A stretch of 64,000 nucleotides of DNA, taken from the NCBI GenBank assembly GCA_046081125.1, contig JBJTVH010000068.1, forward strand, positions 1-64,000, in the 5' to 3' direction. The notes under the pieces were generated by a model. That model made no database searches. It saw only the letters and a program-made list of their open reading frames with translations, and was not told where the DNA came from. The DNA comes from JBEIFW01 sp046081125. GTDB lineage: Bacteria > Actinomycetota > Acidimicrobiia > Acidimicrobiales > Ilumatobacteraceae. Position 1 is the stretch's first letter; each line of letters begins with the position of its first letter. This document shows positions 17,489-26,034 of this stretch, one piece after another. A program made the position numbers and the translations under genes.

Positions 17489-18160
17489 TCAGCGGCCGAT
17501 CCCCGTGGCGATCGACAGCAACTGGTGCAGCATCCGGGCCGTTGCGCCCCATACCGTCTCGTCGTCGAGGTGAAAAAAGTAGAGCGTATGGGGCAAGGAG
17601 GGGTTGCTTCGCGCCCAGCGCTCCTCGACGTAGGTGCCCGGGGAGAGGAAGTCGGCGAGCGGCACGGTGAGGATCCGGTCGACTTCCTCCGTTCCGGGCC
17701 GCAGCACGGGTCGCTCGGCCAGCCGGGCCACCACCGGCACGATCATCGTGGCCGACACGTACGTCGAGAGGTGGTCGAGTTCGCCGATCACCTCGACCTG
17801 CGCCGGATCCAGGCACACCTCCTCCCATGCCTCGCGCAGCGCGGCATCGACCGGCGTCTCGTCCGCGTCGAGCTTGCCGCCCGGGAAGCTGACCTCGCCC
17901 TTGTGGGAGCGCAGGTGCCAAGCCCGCCGGGTGAGCACGACCTCGGCCCCGCGCGGCCCGTCGAAGAGTGCGATCAAGACGGCGGACCAGCGGAACTCGA
18001 CCGTGTACGGGTCGGCGCCGCGACCCGGTCCGCGCGCCGAGATCGTCGACAGCAGCGGGTCGAGGTCGATCCGATCGAGCCCCTGAGGCCAGGGAGGTGG
18101 CCCCCCGAGCTCCCAATCCTGCGGCCGCGGGATGATCTGATCGCCACCGCGACGCCGCAC
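17489..18160 (-). CDS. Nudix CoA pyrophosphatase (NudL-like)
   Basis: A 223-residue Nudix hydrolase of the coenzyme A pyrophosphatase group, which splits CoA or acyl-CoA to 3',5'-ADP and phosphopantetheine. The CoA-specific signature is LTRRAWHLRSHKGEVSFPGG, running straight into the Nudix box GGKLDADETPVDAALREAWEE. The GTG start falls 2 bases after the stop of a 50-residue protein, which suggests coupling. The N-terminus has a short proline-rich extension (RPQDWELGGPPPWP). Given the many acyl-CoA enzymes in the window, a housekeeping role in CoA turnover is reasonable. Confidence 0.9.
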   Translation of the reverse strand: MRRRGGDQIIPRPQDWELGGPPPWPQGLDRIDLDPLLSTISARGPGRGADPYTVEFRWSAVLIALFDGPRGAEVVLTRRAWHLRSHKGEVSFPGGKLDADETPVDAALREAWEEVCLDPAQVEVIGELDHLSTYVSATMIVPVVARLAERPVLRPGTEEVDRILTVPLADFLSPGTYVEERWARSNPSLPHTLYFFHLDDETVWGATARMLHQLLSIATGIGR

Positions 18161-18162
18161 CG

Positions 18163-18315
18163 TCAGGCGCCCGCCTCGGCCACCAGACCGGCCAGCAGCT
18201 CGGGGAGGCCGTGCGTCTTCAGGTTCGCCAACGTCCGCCCCGGGGGCGTCTCACCGCGTTCCCACTCGTTCCAGAACGCGAGCAACTTCGACGCATCGGG
18301 GGGCGGCTTGTCCAT
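18163..18315 (-). CDS. 50-residue conserved-looking small protein upstream of nudL
   Basis: A short gene encoding 50 residues, beginning MDKPPPDASKLLAFWNEWER and ending LLAGLVAEAGA. It is soluble and mostly helical, with an aromatic/acidic helix (FWNEWER), a PGRTLANLK turn and a C-terminal leucine-rich helix. The stop lies 2 bases before the CoA pyrophosphatase start, and the ATG is 9 bases after the upstream membrane-protein stop, so it sits inside a compact operon. I recall similar short FW..WE..PGRTLA proteins in actinobacterial genomes but know no function. It is too short for many gene callers. Confidence 0.72.
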   Translation of the reverse strand: MDKPPPDASKLLAFWNEWERGETPPGRTLANLKTHGLPELLAGLVAEAGA

Positions 18316-18324
18316 GGGTCGAGC

Positions 18325-18882
18325 CTACGAGCCCTTGCGCTTTCGGTACGCCTTGAGTCCCGAACCAGCTACCCGCCCGAGCCCTCTGCTCGCTGCGAGG
18401 GCGCTCTTGCCTGCGACGTCACCGGCCTTGGCCGCCGCCTCCCGACCCCCGACGACCTTCTGGCCGACGGCGGCGCCGGCGCGACGGCCGGCCGCTTCGC
18501 TACGGGCGGACCCCTGCAGGTCCCCGGGATCCGGACGGAGCCGGCGCAGCCGCTGCGCCGGGCGGTAGTCGACCTTCACCACGAAGAAGGCGAACACCAC
18601 GGCGGTGGCGACCAGCGTCGCCCGCGCCGTTCCCCCGAGGCTCGATCCGACGAGTGCGAGTACGACGAGCCCAAGTGCGGCCGCCGCGTCGAACCACCGA
18701 TGCGCCGGACGCCCGACGAGCCGCAGTGCGGTGAGCGGCCCGTCGGCGAGCGCCGGGACGGCCAGCACGACGAGTCCGGCGACGACGAGCACCAGCGGCT
18801 CCCCCGACCTCACGCCGGCACCCAGCACGGCGAAACCCAGGAGATACTCGACGGCTTGGTGGAGGCCGAACGGCAGGCGCAC
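18325..18882 (-). CDS. Membrane protein with basic C-terminal tail
   Basis: A 185-residue integral membrane protein of unknown function. The GTG start gives MRLPFGLHQAVEYLLG, followed by four hydrophobic segments (roughly 9-24, 28-47, 65-82 and 88-105), then a long cytoplasmic tail rich in Arg, Lys and Ala (KVDYRPAQRLRRLRPD, KAYRKRKGS). The final 50 residues are low complexity. It is the first gene of the minus-strand group with the 50-residue protein and the CoA pyrophosphatase. No motif points to transport or catalysis. The groEL terminator lies just upstream. Confidence 0.72.
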   Translation of the reverse strand: MRLPFGLHQAVEYLLGFAVLGAGVRSGEPLVLVVAGLVVLAVPALADGPLTALRLVGRPAHRWFDAAAALGLVVLALVGSSLGGTARATLVATAVVFAFFVVKVDYRPAQRLRRLRPDPGDLQGSARSEAAGRRAGAAVGQKVVGGREAAAKAGDVAGKSALAASRGLGRVAGSGLKAYRKRKGS

Positions 18883-18916
18883 CCGGTCATGATGCCAGTA
18901 CCGACCCCCGACGCGC

Positions 18917-18945
18917 CGGTGCCCCGGCACGAAGCCGGGGCACCG
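18917..18945 (-). terminator. Strong hairpin downstream of groEL
   Basis: A perfect 12-bp inverted repeat (CGGTGCCCCGGC paired with GCCGGGGCACCG) with a 5-base loop lies about 30 bases after the groEL stop and before the next gene. There is no U-tract, which is common for hairpin terminators in high-GC actinobacteria. Confidence 0.75.
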
Positions 18946-18974
18946 AACCACACCTCACCGCAGCAGCGGTGCGC

Positions 18975-20609
<1,635 letters not shown>

Positions 20610-20622
20610 GTGGTTCAGGGCC

Positions 20623-20916
20623 TCACTTGTCGATCTTCGCGAGCACGTCGCGGCTGGTGAGGATCAGCAGGTCCTGCCCCTCCACGGTGATCTCGGTGCC
20701 GCCGTACTTCGAGTAGACGACGGTGTCGCCGACCGCGATGTCGAGGGCGAAGTGCTGGCCCTCGCTATCGGACCAACGGCCGGGGCCGACGGCAAGGACG
20801 GTGCCCTGCTGCGGCTTCTCTTTGGCCGTGTCGGGGATCACGAGACCCGACGCGGTGCGCTCCTCGGCCTCGTTGGCCTTCACGACGATCCGGTCATCGA
20901 GCGGCTTGAGCTTCAT
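20623..20916 (-). CDS. groES: Co-chaperonin GroES (Hsp10)
   Basis: A 97-residue co-chaperonin that caps the GroEL ring. It starts MKLKPLDDRIVVKANEAEE, carries the mobile loop ERTASGLVIPDTAKEKPQQG that contacts GroEL, and ends TSRDVLAKIDK. A clear GGAGG site lies 9 bases before the ATG. It is the first gene of the groES-groEL operon, preceded by two CIRCE operators with a promoter between them, which indicates HrcA-controlled heat-shock expression. Confidence 0.97.
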   Translation of the reverse strand: MKLKPLDDRIVVKANEAEERTASGLVIPDTAKEKPQQGTVLAVGPGRWSDSEGQHFALDIAVGDTVVYSKYGGTEITVEGQDLLILTSRDVLAKIDK

Positions 20917-20972
20917 GATGGACAGCCTCCGTTGGCTCAGTTCTTGTCCGTGCGGCGCTGCCGGGGTCGTCC

Positions 20973-20999
20973 CTAGCAGTCGCCAAAGGCGAGTGCTAA
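20973..20999 (-). promoter_or_regulatory. CIRCE operator, proximal copy
   Basis: In coding orientation this reads TTAGCACTC, 9 spacer bases, GACTGCTAG. The left half is the exact CIRCE consensus and the right half matches 7 of 9. It begins directly at the proposed -10 of groES, so bound HrcA would block RNA polymerase. Confidence 0.85.
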
Positions 21000-21028
21000 C
21001 GATACGCGGGTGACCGGGCCGTTAGCAA
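20999..21028 (-). promoter_or_regulatory. Predicted groES promoter
   Basis: On the minus strand a -35-like TTGCTA (21028-21023) and a -10-like TATCGT (21004-20999) are separated by 18 bases. The -35 lies within the right arm of the distal CIRCE and the -10 abuts the proximal CIRCE. This is a motif-based prediction without start-site data. Confidence 0.5.
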
Positions 21029-21048
21029 CCTCGGAGCGCGAGTGCTAA
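21022..21048 (-). promoter_or_regulatory. CIRCE operator, distal copy
   Basis: In coding orientation this reads TTAGCACTC, 9 spacer bases, GGTTGCTAA: an exact left arm and a 7 of 9 right arm. Its centre is 49 bases from the proximal copy, close to a whole number of helical turns, which would suit cooperative HrcA binding. Confidence 0.85.
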
Positions 21049-21067
21049 CGGCTCGGTGACGCCGGCG

Positions 21068-21613
21068 TCAGCCCACCTTGACCACCTGGATGTCGAGCTC
21101 GAGCTTCACCTTGTCGCTGATCACGACGCCGCCGGTCTCGAGCACGGCGTTGTACTCCAGGCCCCACTCCTTGCGGCTGATCTCGGTCTCGGCGCTGAAC
21201 CCGGCGCGGGTGCCGCCCCACGGGTCGGGCGAGACGCCCTCGAACTCCAGCTCGAAGGTGACCGGCTTGGTGATGCCCTTGATCGTCAGCTCGCCGGCCA
21301 GGACGTAGTCGCCACCGTCGGCGGTGATCCCGGTGGAGCGGAACGTCATCGTCGGGTGGGCGGCGACATCGAAGAAGTCGCCGGTACGCAGGTGGTTGTC
21401 CCGGTTGTCGTCACCCGTGGCGATCGAGGCCATCTGCACCTCTGCCACGACCGAGGACGCCAGCTTGTCCTCACCTACGGTGACCGCGCCGGAGAAGGTG
21501 GTGAAGCTGCCTCGCACCTTGGACACCATCAGGTGCCGCACCGTGAAGCCGACGCGCGAGTGGGCGGCGTCGACGTTCCAGGTGCCGGGGGTGAGGGCGG
21601 ACAGGTCGGCCAT
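21068..21613 (-). CDS. YceI-family lipid-binding-like protein
   Basis: A 181-residue YceI/lipocalin-like beta-barrel protein, a family that binds polyisoprenoid or fatty-acid-like ligands. Signatures are TWNVDAAHSRVGFTVRHL, the GSFTTFSG turn, DNRDNHLRTGDFFD and PVTFELEFEG. No signal peptide is present, as in the cytoplasmic actinobacterial subgroup. The ATG is chosen because GGAG lies about 8 bases upstream and the family N-terminus follows; a longer in-frame start would run through the divergent promoter. It is divergently transcribed from a MarR regulator across a palindrome-rich gap, so MarR control is likely. Confidence 0.9.
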   Translation of the reverse strand: MADLSALTPGTWNVDAAHSRVGFTVRHLMVSKVRGSFTTFSGAVTVGEDKLASSVVAEVQMASIATGDDNRDNHLRTGDFFDVAAHPTMTFRSTGITADGGDYVLAGELTIKGITKPVTFELEFEGVSPDPWGGTRAGFSAETEISRKEWGLEYNAVLETGGVVISDKVKLELDIQVVKVG

Positions 21614-21644
21614 GGGGGTGCTCCTTGTTTCTGGGGGATCGAAT

Positions 21645-21693
21645 CCTTGCGGCCGCAAGGATATCGAGGAATATTGCGTATGCAAATTTTGCA
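21645..21693. promoter_or_regulatory. Palindrome cluster between yceI and marR, probable MarR operators
   Basis: The 110-base divergent gap holds a perfect 16-base palindrome CCTTGCGGCCGCAAGG (21645-21660), then TTGC-GTAT-GCAA (21674-21685), overlapping TGCAAATTTTGCA (21681-21693), an inverted repeat around one central base. All contain a shared TTGC/GCAA core. MarR proteins bind such repeats; the stretch 21661-21690 is also the most AT-rich part of the gap and so the likely promoter. Confidence 0.6.
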
Positions 21694-21723
21694 GAGCGAA
21701 TCTCCCTCGCTAGCCTGCCGCTG

Positions 21724-22200
21724 GTGACCCGCTGGCTCGACGACGACGAGATGCGGGCGTGGCGCGGACTGGTCGAGGTCATGACCGGCGTCGAGGCCGA
21801 CCTCGAAGCCGAACTGGTCGAGCGCCACGGGTTGGCGGTCGGCGAGTACGGGGCCCTCGTCCACCTGTCCGAGGCCGAGGGGGAGGCGATGCGCATGTGC
21901 GACCTCGCCGCCCGCCTCCACCTGTCGCCCTCCGGGCTCACGCGCCGCATCGACGGTCTGGTCCGCACCGGACTCGTGCGCCGCGAACCCTCGAAGGAGG
22001 ACCGCCGGGTGATGCGCGCCGTGCTCACCCCGGCCGGGCGGTCCGCCATCGGCGCCGCAGCACCCACCCACGTCGACGGCGTGCGGCGCCACCTGCTCGA
22101 CCATCTCGATCGCGACCAGATCCGTGTGCTCGGCGAGGCCTGGGCCGCGGTGCAAGCGGGGCGGGCGAGCCGGGTCGGCGCACCCGAGCGCACCGGTTGA
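21724..22200 (+). CDS. MarR-family transcriptional regulator
   Basis: A 158-residue winged-helix regulator. The DNA-binding core runs from about 55 to 115: MRMCDLAARLHLSPSGLTRRIDGLVRTGLVRREPSKEDRRV, with the SPSGLTRRI recognition helix and a DRR wing. Flanking helices supply the dimer interface. The GTG start is chosen since an upstream in-frame extension would read through the palindromic operator region. It is divergent from yceI, the usual arrangement for self-regulation and control of the neighbour. The effector is unknown; the target fits a response to a lipophilic or phenolic compound, but that is inference. Confidence 0.88.
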   Translation: MTRWLDDDEMRAWRGLVEVMTGVEADLEAELVERHGLAVGEYGALVHLSEAEGEAMRMCDLAARLHLSPSGLTRRIDGLVRTGLVRREPSKEDRRVMRAVLTPAGRSAIGAAAPTHVDGVRRHLLDHLDRDQIRVLGEAWAAVQAGRASRVGAPERTG

Positions 22201-22206
22201 GCCGGT

Positions 22207-22791
22207 TCAGCCCACGGTGATCCCGGCCTGGGCGAGCAGGCCGAGCGTTTCGACCAGCGGCAGGCCGATCACGTTGGTGACGCTGCCGTGCACGGCGACG
22301 ACGAACGCTCCGCCGATGCCCTGCAGCGCATAGGCCCCCGCTTTGTCCATCGGCTCCCCGGTGGCGACGTACCAGCCGATCTCCGCAGGGCCGAGTGGGG
22401 CGAATGACACCGTGGTGGTGACCGTCACGACATGAACGTGCCCGCCATGAGCCAGCGCAACGCCCGAGTGCACCTCGTGGTCGCGCCCTGCGAGCGCATG
22501 GAGCATCCGCGCGGCATCCGCGGCGTCGACCGGCTTACCCAGGATCGTGCCGTCGAGTTCGACGGTGGTGTCGGCGGCGAGCACCACCGCACCGGCGGCC
22601 GCGGTACGCCGGGCCACGGCTCCGGCCTTGGCCGCAGCCAGGCGGGCCACATACCGGCGCGGATCCTCGTGGCCGAGCGGGGTCTCGTCCACGTCGGGCG
22701 ACATCACGACGAACGACAACCCCAACTGCCCCAACAGTTCCCGACGGCGAGGCGAACCCGACGCGAGCACCAGCGGCGGCATGGCGCTCAC
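22207..22791 (-). CDS. maf: Maf-family nucleoside triphosphate pyrophosphatase
   Basis: A 194-residue Maf/YhdE protein. It has the nucleotide-binding SGSPRRRELL at 11-20, the catalytic Asp74 in AADTTVELDG, GKPVDAADA and the late GIGGAFVVAVHGS. Maf enzymes hydrolyse dTTP, UTP or modified nucleotides and affect septum formation when overproduced. The GTG start overlaps the dusB stop (GTGA), which supports coupling, although an ATG three codons later is also possible. It lies tail to tail with marR. Confidence 0.93.
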   Translation of the reverse strand: MSAMPPLVLASGSPRRRELLGQLGLSFVVMSPDVDETPLGHEDPRRYVARLAAAKAGAVARRTAAAGAVVLAADTTVELDGTILGKPVDAADAARMLHALAGRDHEVHSGVALAHGGHVHVVTVTTTVSFAPLGPAEIGWYVATGEPMDKAGAYALQGIGGAFVVAVHGSVTNVIGLPLVETLGLLAQAGITVG

Positions 22792-23912
22792 CCGCCCGAG
22801 GCGGCCGCGACGTCGGCGTCGTCGGGCGGGGTGAGATCGTCGAGGTCGTCGAGGTAACCCTCGGGCAACCGGACGTGGATCGGCCCGTTGGTGTGCCCCC
22901 GGGCCAGGCGCTGCGCCCCGGCCGGCAGCACGAGCGTCGGGTCGAGCCCCGCCAGCAGGTCGTCGAGCTCGCCGAGGCTCGCCACGAGCCCGAGCCGGCG
23001 GCGCACCTCACCCCCGACCGGGTAGCCGGTGAGGTACCAGCCCGCGTGCTTGCGGAACTCGACGATCCCGCGCCCCGGCGGGAGATGGTCGGCGAGTAGC
23101 CGGGCGTGCTCGGCCATGACCCCAGCCACCTCACCCAGCGCTGGCGGCGGCGGGGGTTCCTTGCCGGCAAACACCGCTGCGAGGTCGCCGAACAGCCACG
23201 GCTTGCCCAGGCATCCCCGCCCGATCACCACGCCGTCGCATCCCGTCGCCGCCATCATCCGCACGGCGTCGGCCGCTTCCCAGATGTCGCCGTTGCCGAG
23301 CACCGGGATCGACAGCGCCGCCTTCAGCTCGCCGATGGCCTCCCAGTCGGCGGCGCCGGCGTAGTGCTGCTCGGCGGTGCGGGCATGGAGCGCGATCCAT
23401 GCGGCACCCTCGGCCTCGGCCACCCGGCCAGCGCCGAGCGCGGTCGGCAGGTCGTCACGCAATCCCTTGCGGCACTTGATCGTCACCGGCACGCCCTCGG
23501 GCGCCGCGGCCTCGACCGCGGCGCGCACGATTGCGGCGAGCAGCTTCGGCTTCACGGGCACCGCTGCGCCCCCGCCGCGACGAGTCACCTTGGCTGCGGG
23601 GCACCCGAAGTTCATGTCGACGTGGTCGACCCAGCCCTCGCCCACCACCCGTCGCACCGCCTGGCCGACGACCACGGGATCGCTGCCGTAGATCTGCAGC
23701 GACCGGGGGGACTCGTCGGGCGCGAAGCGGATCATCGCCTCGGTCTTCGCGTTGCGGTGCACGAGGGCGGCGGCCATGACCATCTCGTTCACGAAGATCC
23801 CGGGCCCGTGCCGGCGGCACAGCGCCCGGAACGGCTCGTTCGTCACCCCGGCCATCGGGGCGAGCACGACGGGCGGGTCGAGGACGTGAGGGCCGAGGGC
23901 GAGCGCAGCCAT
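22788..23912 (-). CDS. dusB: tRNA-dihydrouridine synthase (DusB-like)
   Basis: A 374-residue flavin-dependent TIM-barrel enzyme that reduces uridine to dihydrouridine in tRNA. Motifs are APMAGVTNEPFRALCR, LQIYGSDP, the catalytic Cys104 in NFGCPAAKVTRRGGG, VTIKCRKG and GNGDIWEAADA, VVIGRGCLGKPWLF for FMN binding. The C-terminal helical RNA-binding part is present, plus about 40 extra residues ending in an acidic DDLDDLTPPDDADV tail. The ATG at 23912 matches the family N-terminus; an earlier in-frame start is unlikely. Coupled to maf by a 4-base overlap. Confidence 0.95.
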   Translation of the reverse strand: MAALALGPHVLDPPVVLAPMAGVTNEPFRALCRRHGPGIFVNEMVMAAALVHRNAKTEAMIRFAPDESPRSLQIYGSDPVVVGQAVRRVVGEGWVDHVDMNFGCPAAKVTRRGGGAAVPVKPKLLAAIVRAAVEAAAPEGVPVTIKCRKGLRDDLPTALGAGRVAEAEGAAWIALHARTAEQHYAGAADWEAIGELKAALSIPVLGNGDIWEAADAVRMMAATGCDGVVIGRGCLGKPWLFGDLAAVFAGKEPPPPPALGEVAGVMAEHARLLADHLPPGRGIVEFRKHAGWYLTGYPVGGEVRRRLGLVASLGELDDLLAGLDPTLVLPAGAQRLARGHTNGPIHVRLPEGYLDDLDDLTPPDDADVAAASGG

Positions 23913-23929
23913 GGGGTCAGTCTGGCGGC

Positions 23930-25723
23930 CTAGGGCCGCGACCGGAACTCGAGGCCCTCGAAGCGGCCCGACGTGCGCCACCGCTCGATGTAGTCGAAGT
24001 AGGCGACCGGGCCGTACGGGTAGCCGCTGCCGTTGAGGCGCTCACGGCGGCTGAACGCCGTGCCCTCGTTGTTGTAGTAGCCGGGCGTGCATTCGGGATC
24101 GCCCATGTAACCGCGCACGACGCTTTCGAGCAGTGCCACCCAGTCGCGCTCGGCCTCGGCGGTCGGCTCCACTTCGTCGGCACCGACGGCCTGCGCGTGG
24201 GACACGACCGAAGCGATCGTGGAACCCGATTCGACGAGGTTGTAGGTGACGTTCGAGATCAGGTTCGCACCTTGCGCCGGTCCGATGACGAACAGGTTCG
24301 GGAAGCCGTGGACGTGGATGCCGTGGAGGCTGTGCATCCCCTGGGCCCAATGCTGCGACAGGGTCTCGCCGTCGCGTCCCACCGCCTGGAACCCCGATCG
24401 GCGCGCCGTGTCCGTGCCGACCTCGAAGCCCGAGGCGATCACGATGCAGTCGAGTTCGTAGTGGGTGTCGCCGACCCACACCCCGGTCGCGTCGATGTGG
24501 CGGACCCCTTTGCCGTCGGTGTCGACGAGACCGACATTGGGGCGGTTGAAGGTCTGCAGGTACTCGTCGTGGAAACACGGGCGCTTGCACAGCTGCCGAT
24601 ACCACGGCTTGAGCGCCTCGGCCGTCGCCGGGTCGGCGACCAGCGCGTCGACGCGGGCCCGGATGTCGGTCATCTTCTCGTCGTCGGAATCCTCGTACGC
24701 CTTGCGCATCCCCTCCGGGGTCAGGTCGGCACCGTTGGCCAGCACCCGATCGCGAATGCGTTGCGAGATGTCCGTCCAGCCGTCCTTGACCAGGTCCTCG
24801 TCGGCGAAGCCGCCGGTCTGCAAGATGGTGAAGTTCTGCAGCCAGCGCCGCTGCCAGCCCGGTTCGAGGGCGGCGAACCACTCGGGGTCGATCGGGTGGT
24901 TGTCGCGGGCGTCGATCGAAGACGGGGTCCGCTGGAACACGTACAGCTCGCCGGCGTCGCGCCCGAGGTGCGGGATGCACTGCACGGCGGTGGCCCCGGT
25001 GCCGATGATGCCGACCCGCTTCCCGGCGAGACCGACCATCGGCGCGCCGGCCGGATCGCCGCCGGTGTAGGCGTAATCCCACCGGCTGGTGTGGAACATG
25101 TGCCCGGCGAAGTCCTCGATGCCGGTGATCCCGGGCAGTTTCGGGCGGTGCAGCGGCCCCGTGCCGAGCGCCACGAACCGGGCCCGGAACGCGTCACCCC
25201 GGTCGGTGTGCACCACCCAGTGCGCGGTTGCAGCCTCCCAGACGAGTCCGGTCACCTGGGTGGAGAACAGTGCGTCCTCGTACAGCCCGAAGGTGGTGGC
25301 GATCCGTCGGGCATGGGCCTGGATTTCCGGCGCCGGCACGTACTTGGCGCTGGGCACCGTGCCGGTCTCCTCGAGCAACGGCAGGTAGATCATCGCTGCG
25401 GTGTCGCACATCGCCCCCGGGTACCGGTTCCAGTACCAGGCGCCACCGACGTCGCCGCCGCCGTCGACCAGACGCACCCGGGCCACCCCCGCCTCGCGCA
25501 ACCGGGCGCCGGTGACCAGCCCGGCGAATCCGGCACCGATGCATGCGACGTCCACGGTGTCGGTGACCGGCACACGGTCGACCCGAGGGGTGTACGGGTC
25601 CTCCAGCAGGTGGGCGAACCGACCGGTGGGCTGGAGGTACTGATCGTTGCCGTCGGAACGCAGGCGCTTGTCCCGCTCGGCGCGGTAGCGGGCCCGCAGG
25701 GCGTCACGATCGAGCGTCGTCAT
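23930..25723 (-). CDS. Type I Baeyer-Villiger / flavin-binding monooxygenase
   Basis: A 597-residue FAD- and NADPH-dependent monooxygenase that would insert oxygen next to a ketone. Two Rossmann motifs are visible, GAGFAG at 63-68 (FAD) and GTGATA at 241-246 (NADPH), and between them the Baeyer-Villiger fingerprint FAGHMFHTSRWD at 205-216 (FxGxxxHxxxWD). The length and N-terminal extension match the cyclopentadecanone/steroid monooxygenase group, often found in actinobacterial ketone and steroid breakdown. ATG chosen from the TTLDRDALRARY family start. It stands alone upstream of dusB, with an inverted repeat about 50 bases before the start codon. Confidence 0.92.
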   Translation of the reverse strand: MTTLDRDALRARYRAERDKRLRSDGNDQYLQPTGRFAHLLEDPYTPRVDRVPVTDTVDVACIGAGFAGLVTGARLREAGVARVRLVDGGGDVGGAWYWNRYPGAMCDTAAMIYLPLLEETGTVPSAKYVPAPEIQAHARRIATTFGLYEDALFSTQVTGLVWEAATAHWVVHTDRGDAFRARFVALGTGPLHRPKLPGITGIEDFAGHMFHTSRWDYAYTGGDPAGAPMVGLAGKRVGIIGTGATAVQCIPHLGRDAGELYVFQRTPSSIDARDNHPIDPEWFAALEPGWQRRWLQNFTILQTGGFADEDLVKDGWTDISQRIRDRVLANGADLTPEGMRKAYEDSDDEKMTDIRARVDALVADPATAEALKPWYRQLCKRPCFHDEYLQTFNRPNVGLVDTDGKGVRHIDATGVWVGDTHYELDCIVIASGFEVGTDTARRSGFQAVGRDGETLSQHWAQGMHSLHGIHVHGFPNLFVIGPAQGANLISNVTYNLVESGSTIASVVSHAQAVGADEVEPTAEAERDWVALLESVVRGYMGDPECTPGYYNNEGTAFSRRERLNGSGYPYGPVAYFDYIERWRTSGRFEGLEFRSRP

Positions 25724-25773
25724 GGTCGCAGTCTGGTGCCCGCCGAGACCGCCGGGCGCCACGACGGCCCGTT

Positions 25774-25787
25774 GTACCTACGGGTAC
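25774..25787. promoter_or_regulatory. Inverted repeat upstream of the monooxygenase
   Basis: GTACC-TACG-GGTAC is a perfect 5-bp inverted repeat about 50 bases upstream of the monooxygenase ATG. It could be an operator half-site pair, but it is short and no regulator gene is adjacent. Confidence 0.3.
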
Positions 25788-25800
25788 CGCCGGCGAGTCC

Positions 25801-26002
25801 TCAGCGGCGCTGGTACGTCTCGTTCCGGGCGCGGCCCGCTGCGTCGGTAAAGGTGAAGCGCACCTCGGCGCCGGCCACGGTTCGCCGGTTCGGTGCTCCC
25901 GTAGATCGCGAACCCGTCGAGCGCGTACGCGGTGGGCCGGCCGGGCCCGACGGCGGCCTGCAGGTGCAGCGGGGCGAGGTGGTAGCGGTAGTCGTCGTGG
26001 GG
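25801..26002 (-). pseudogene. Decayed C-terminal remnant of a YHYH-domain protein
   Basis: This is the only gap over 300 bases without an intact gene. On the minus strand it encodes DDYRYHLAPLHL followed by AYALDGFAIYG, which closely matches the end of YHYH-domain proteins (YHYHxxP and GyalDGfpIYG). The reading frame then shifts by one base near 25,880, and the other frame continues AGAEVRFTFTDAAGRARNETYQRR to a stop. Upstream, similarity stops near the divergent desaturase start and no initiation codon or signal peptide is present. N-terminal truncation plus frameshift make this a pseudogene. Intact relatives are exported proteins of unknown function. Confidence 0.6.
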
Positions 26003-26034
26003 AGCGCGACCCGACCCGCCGTAGCATCGCAACC

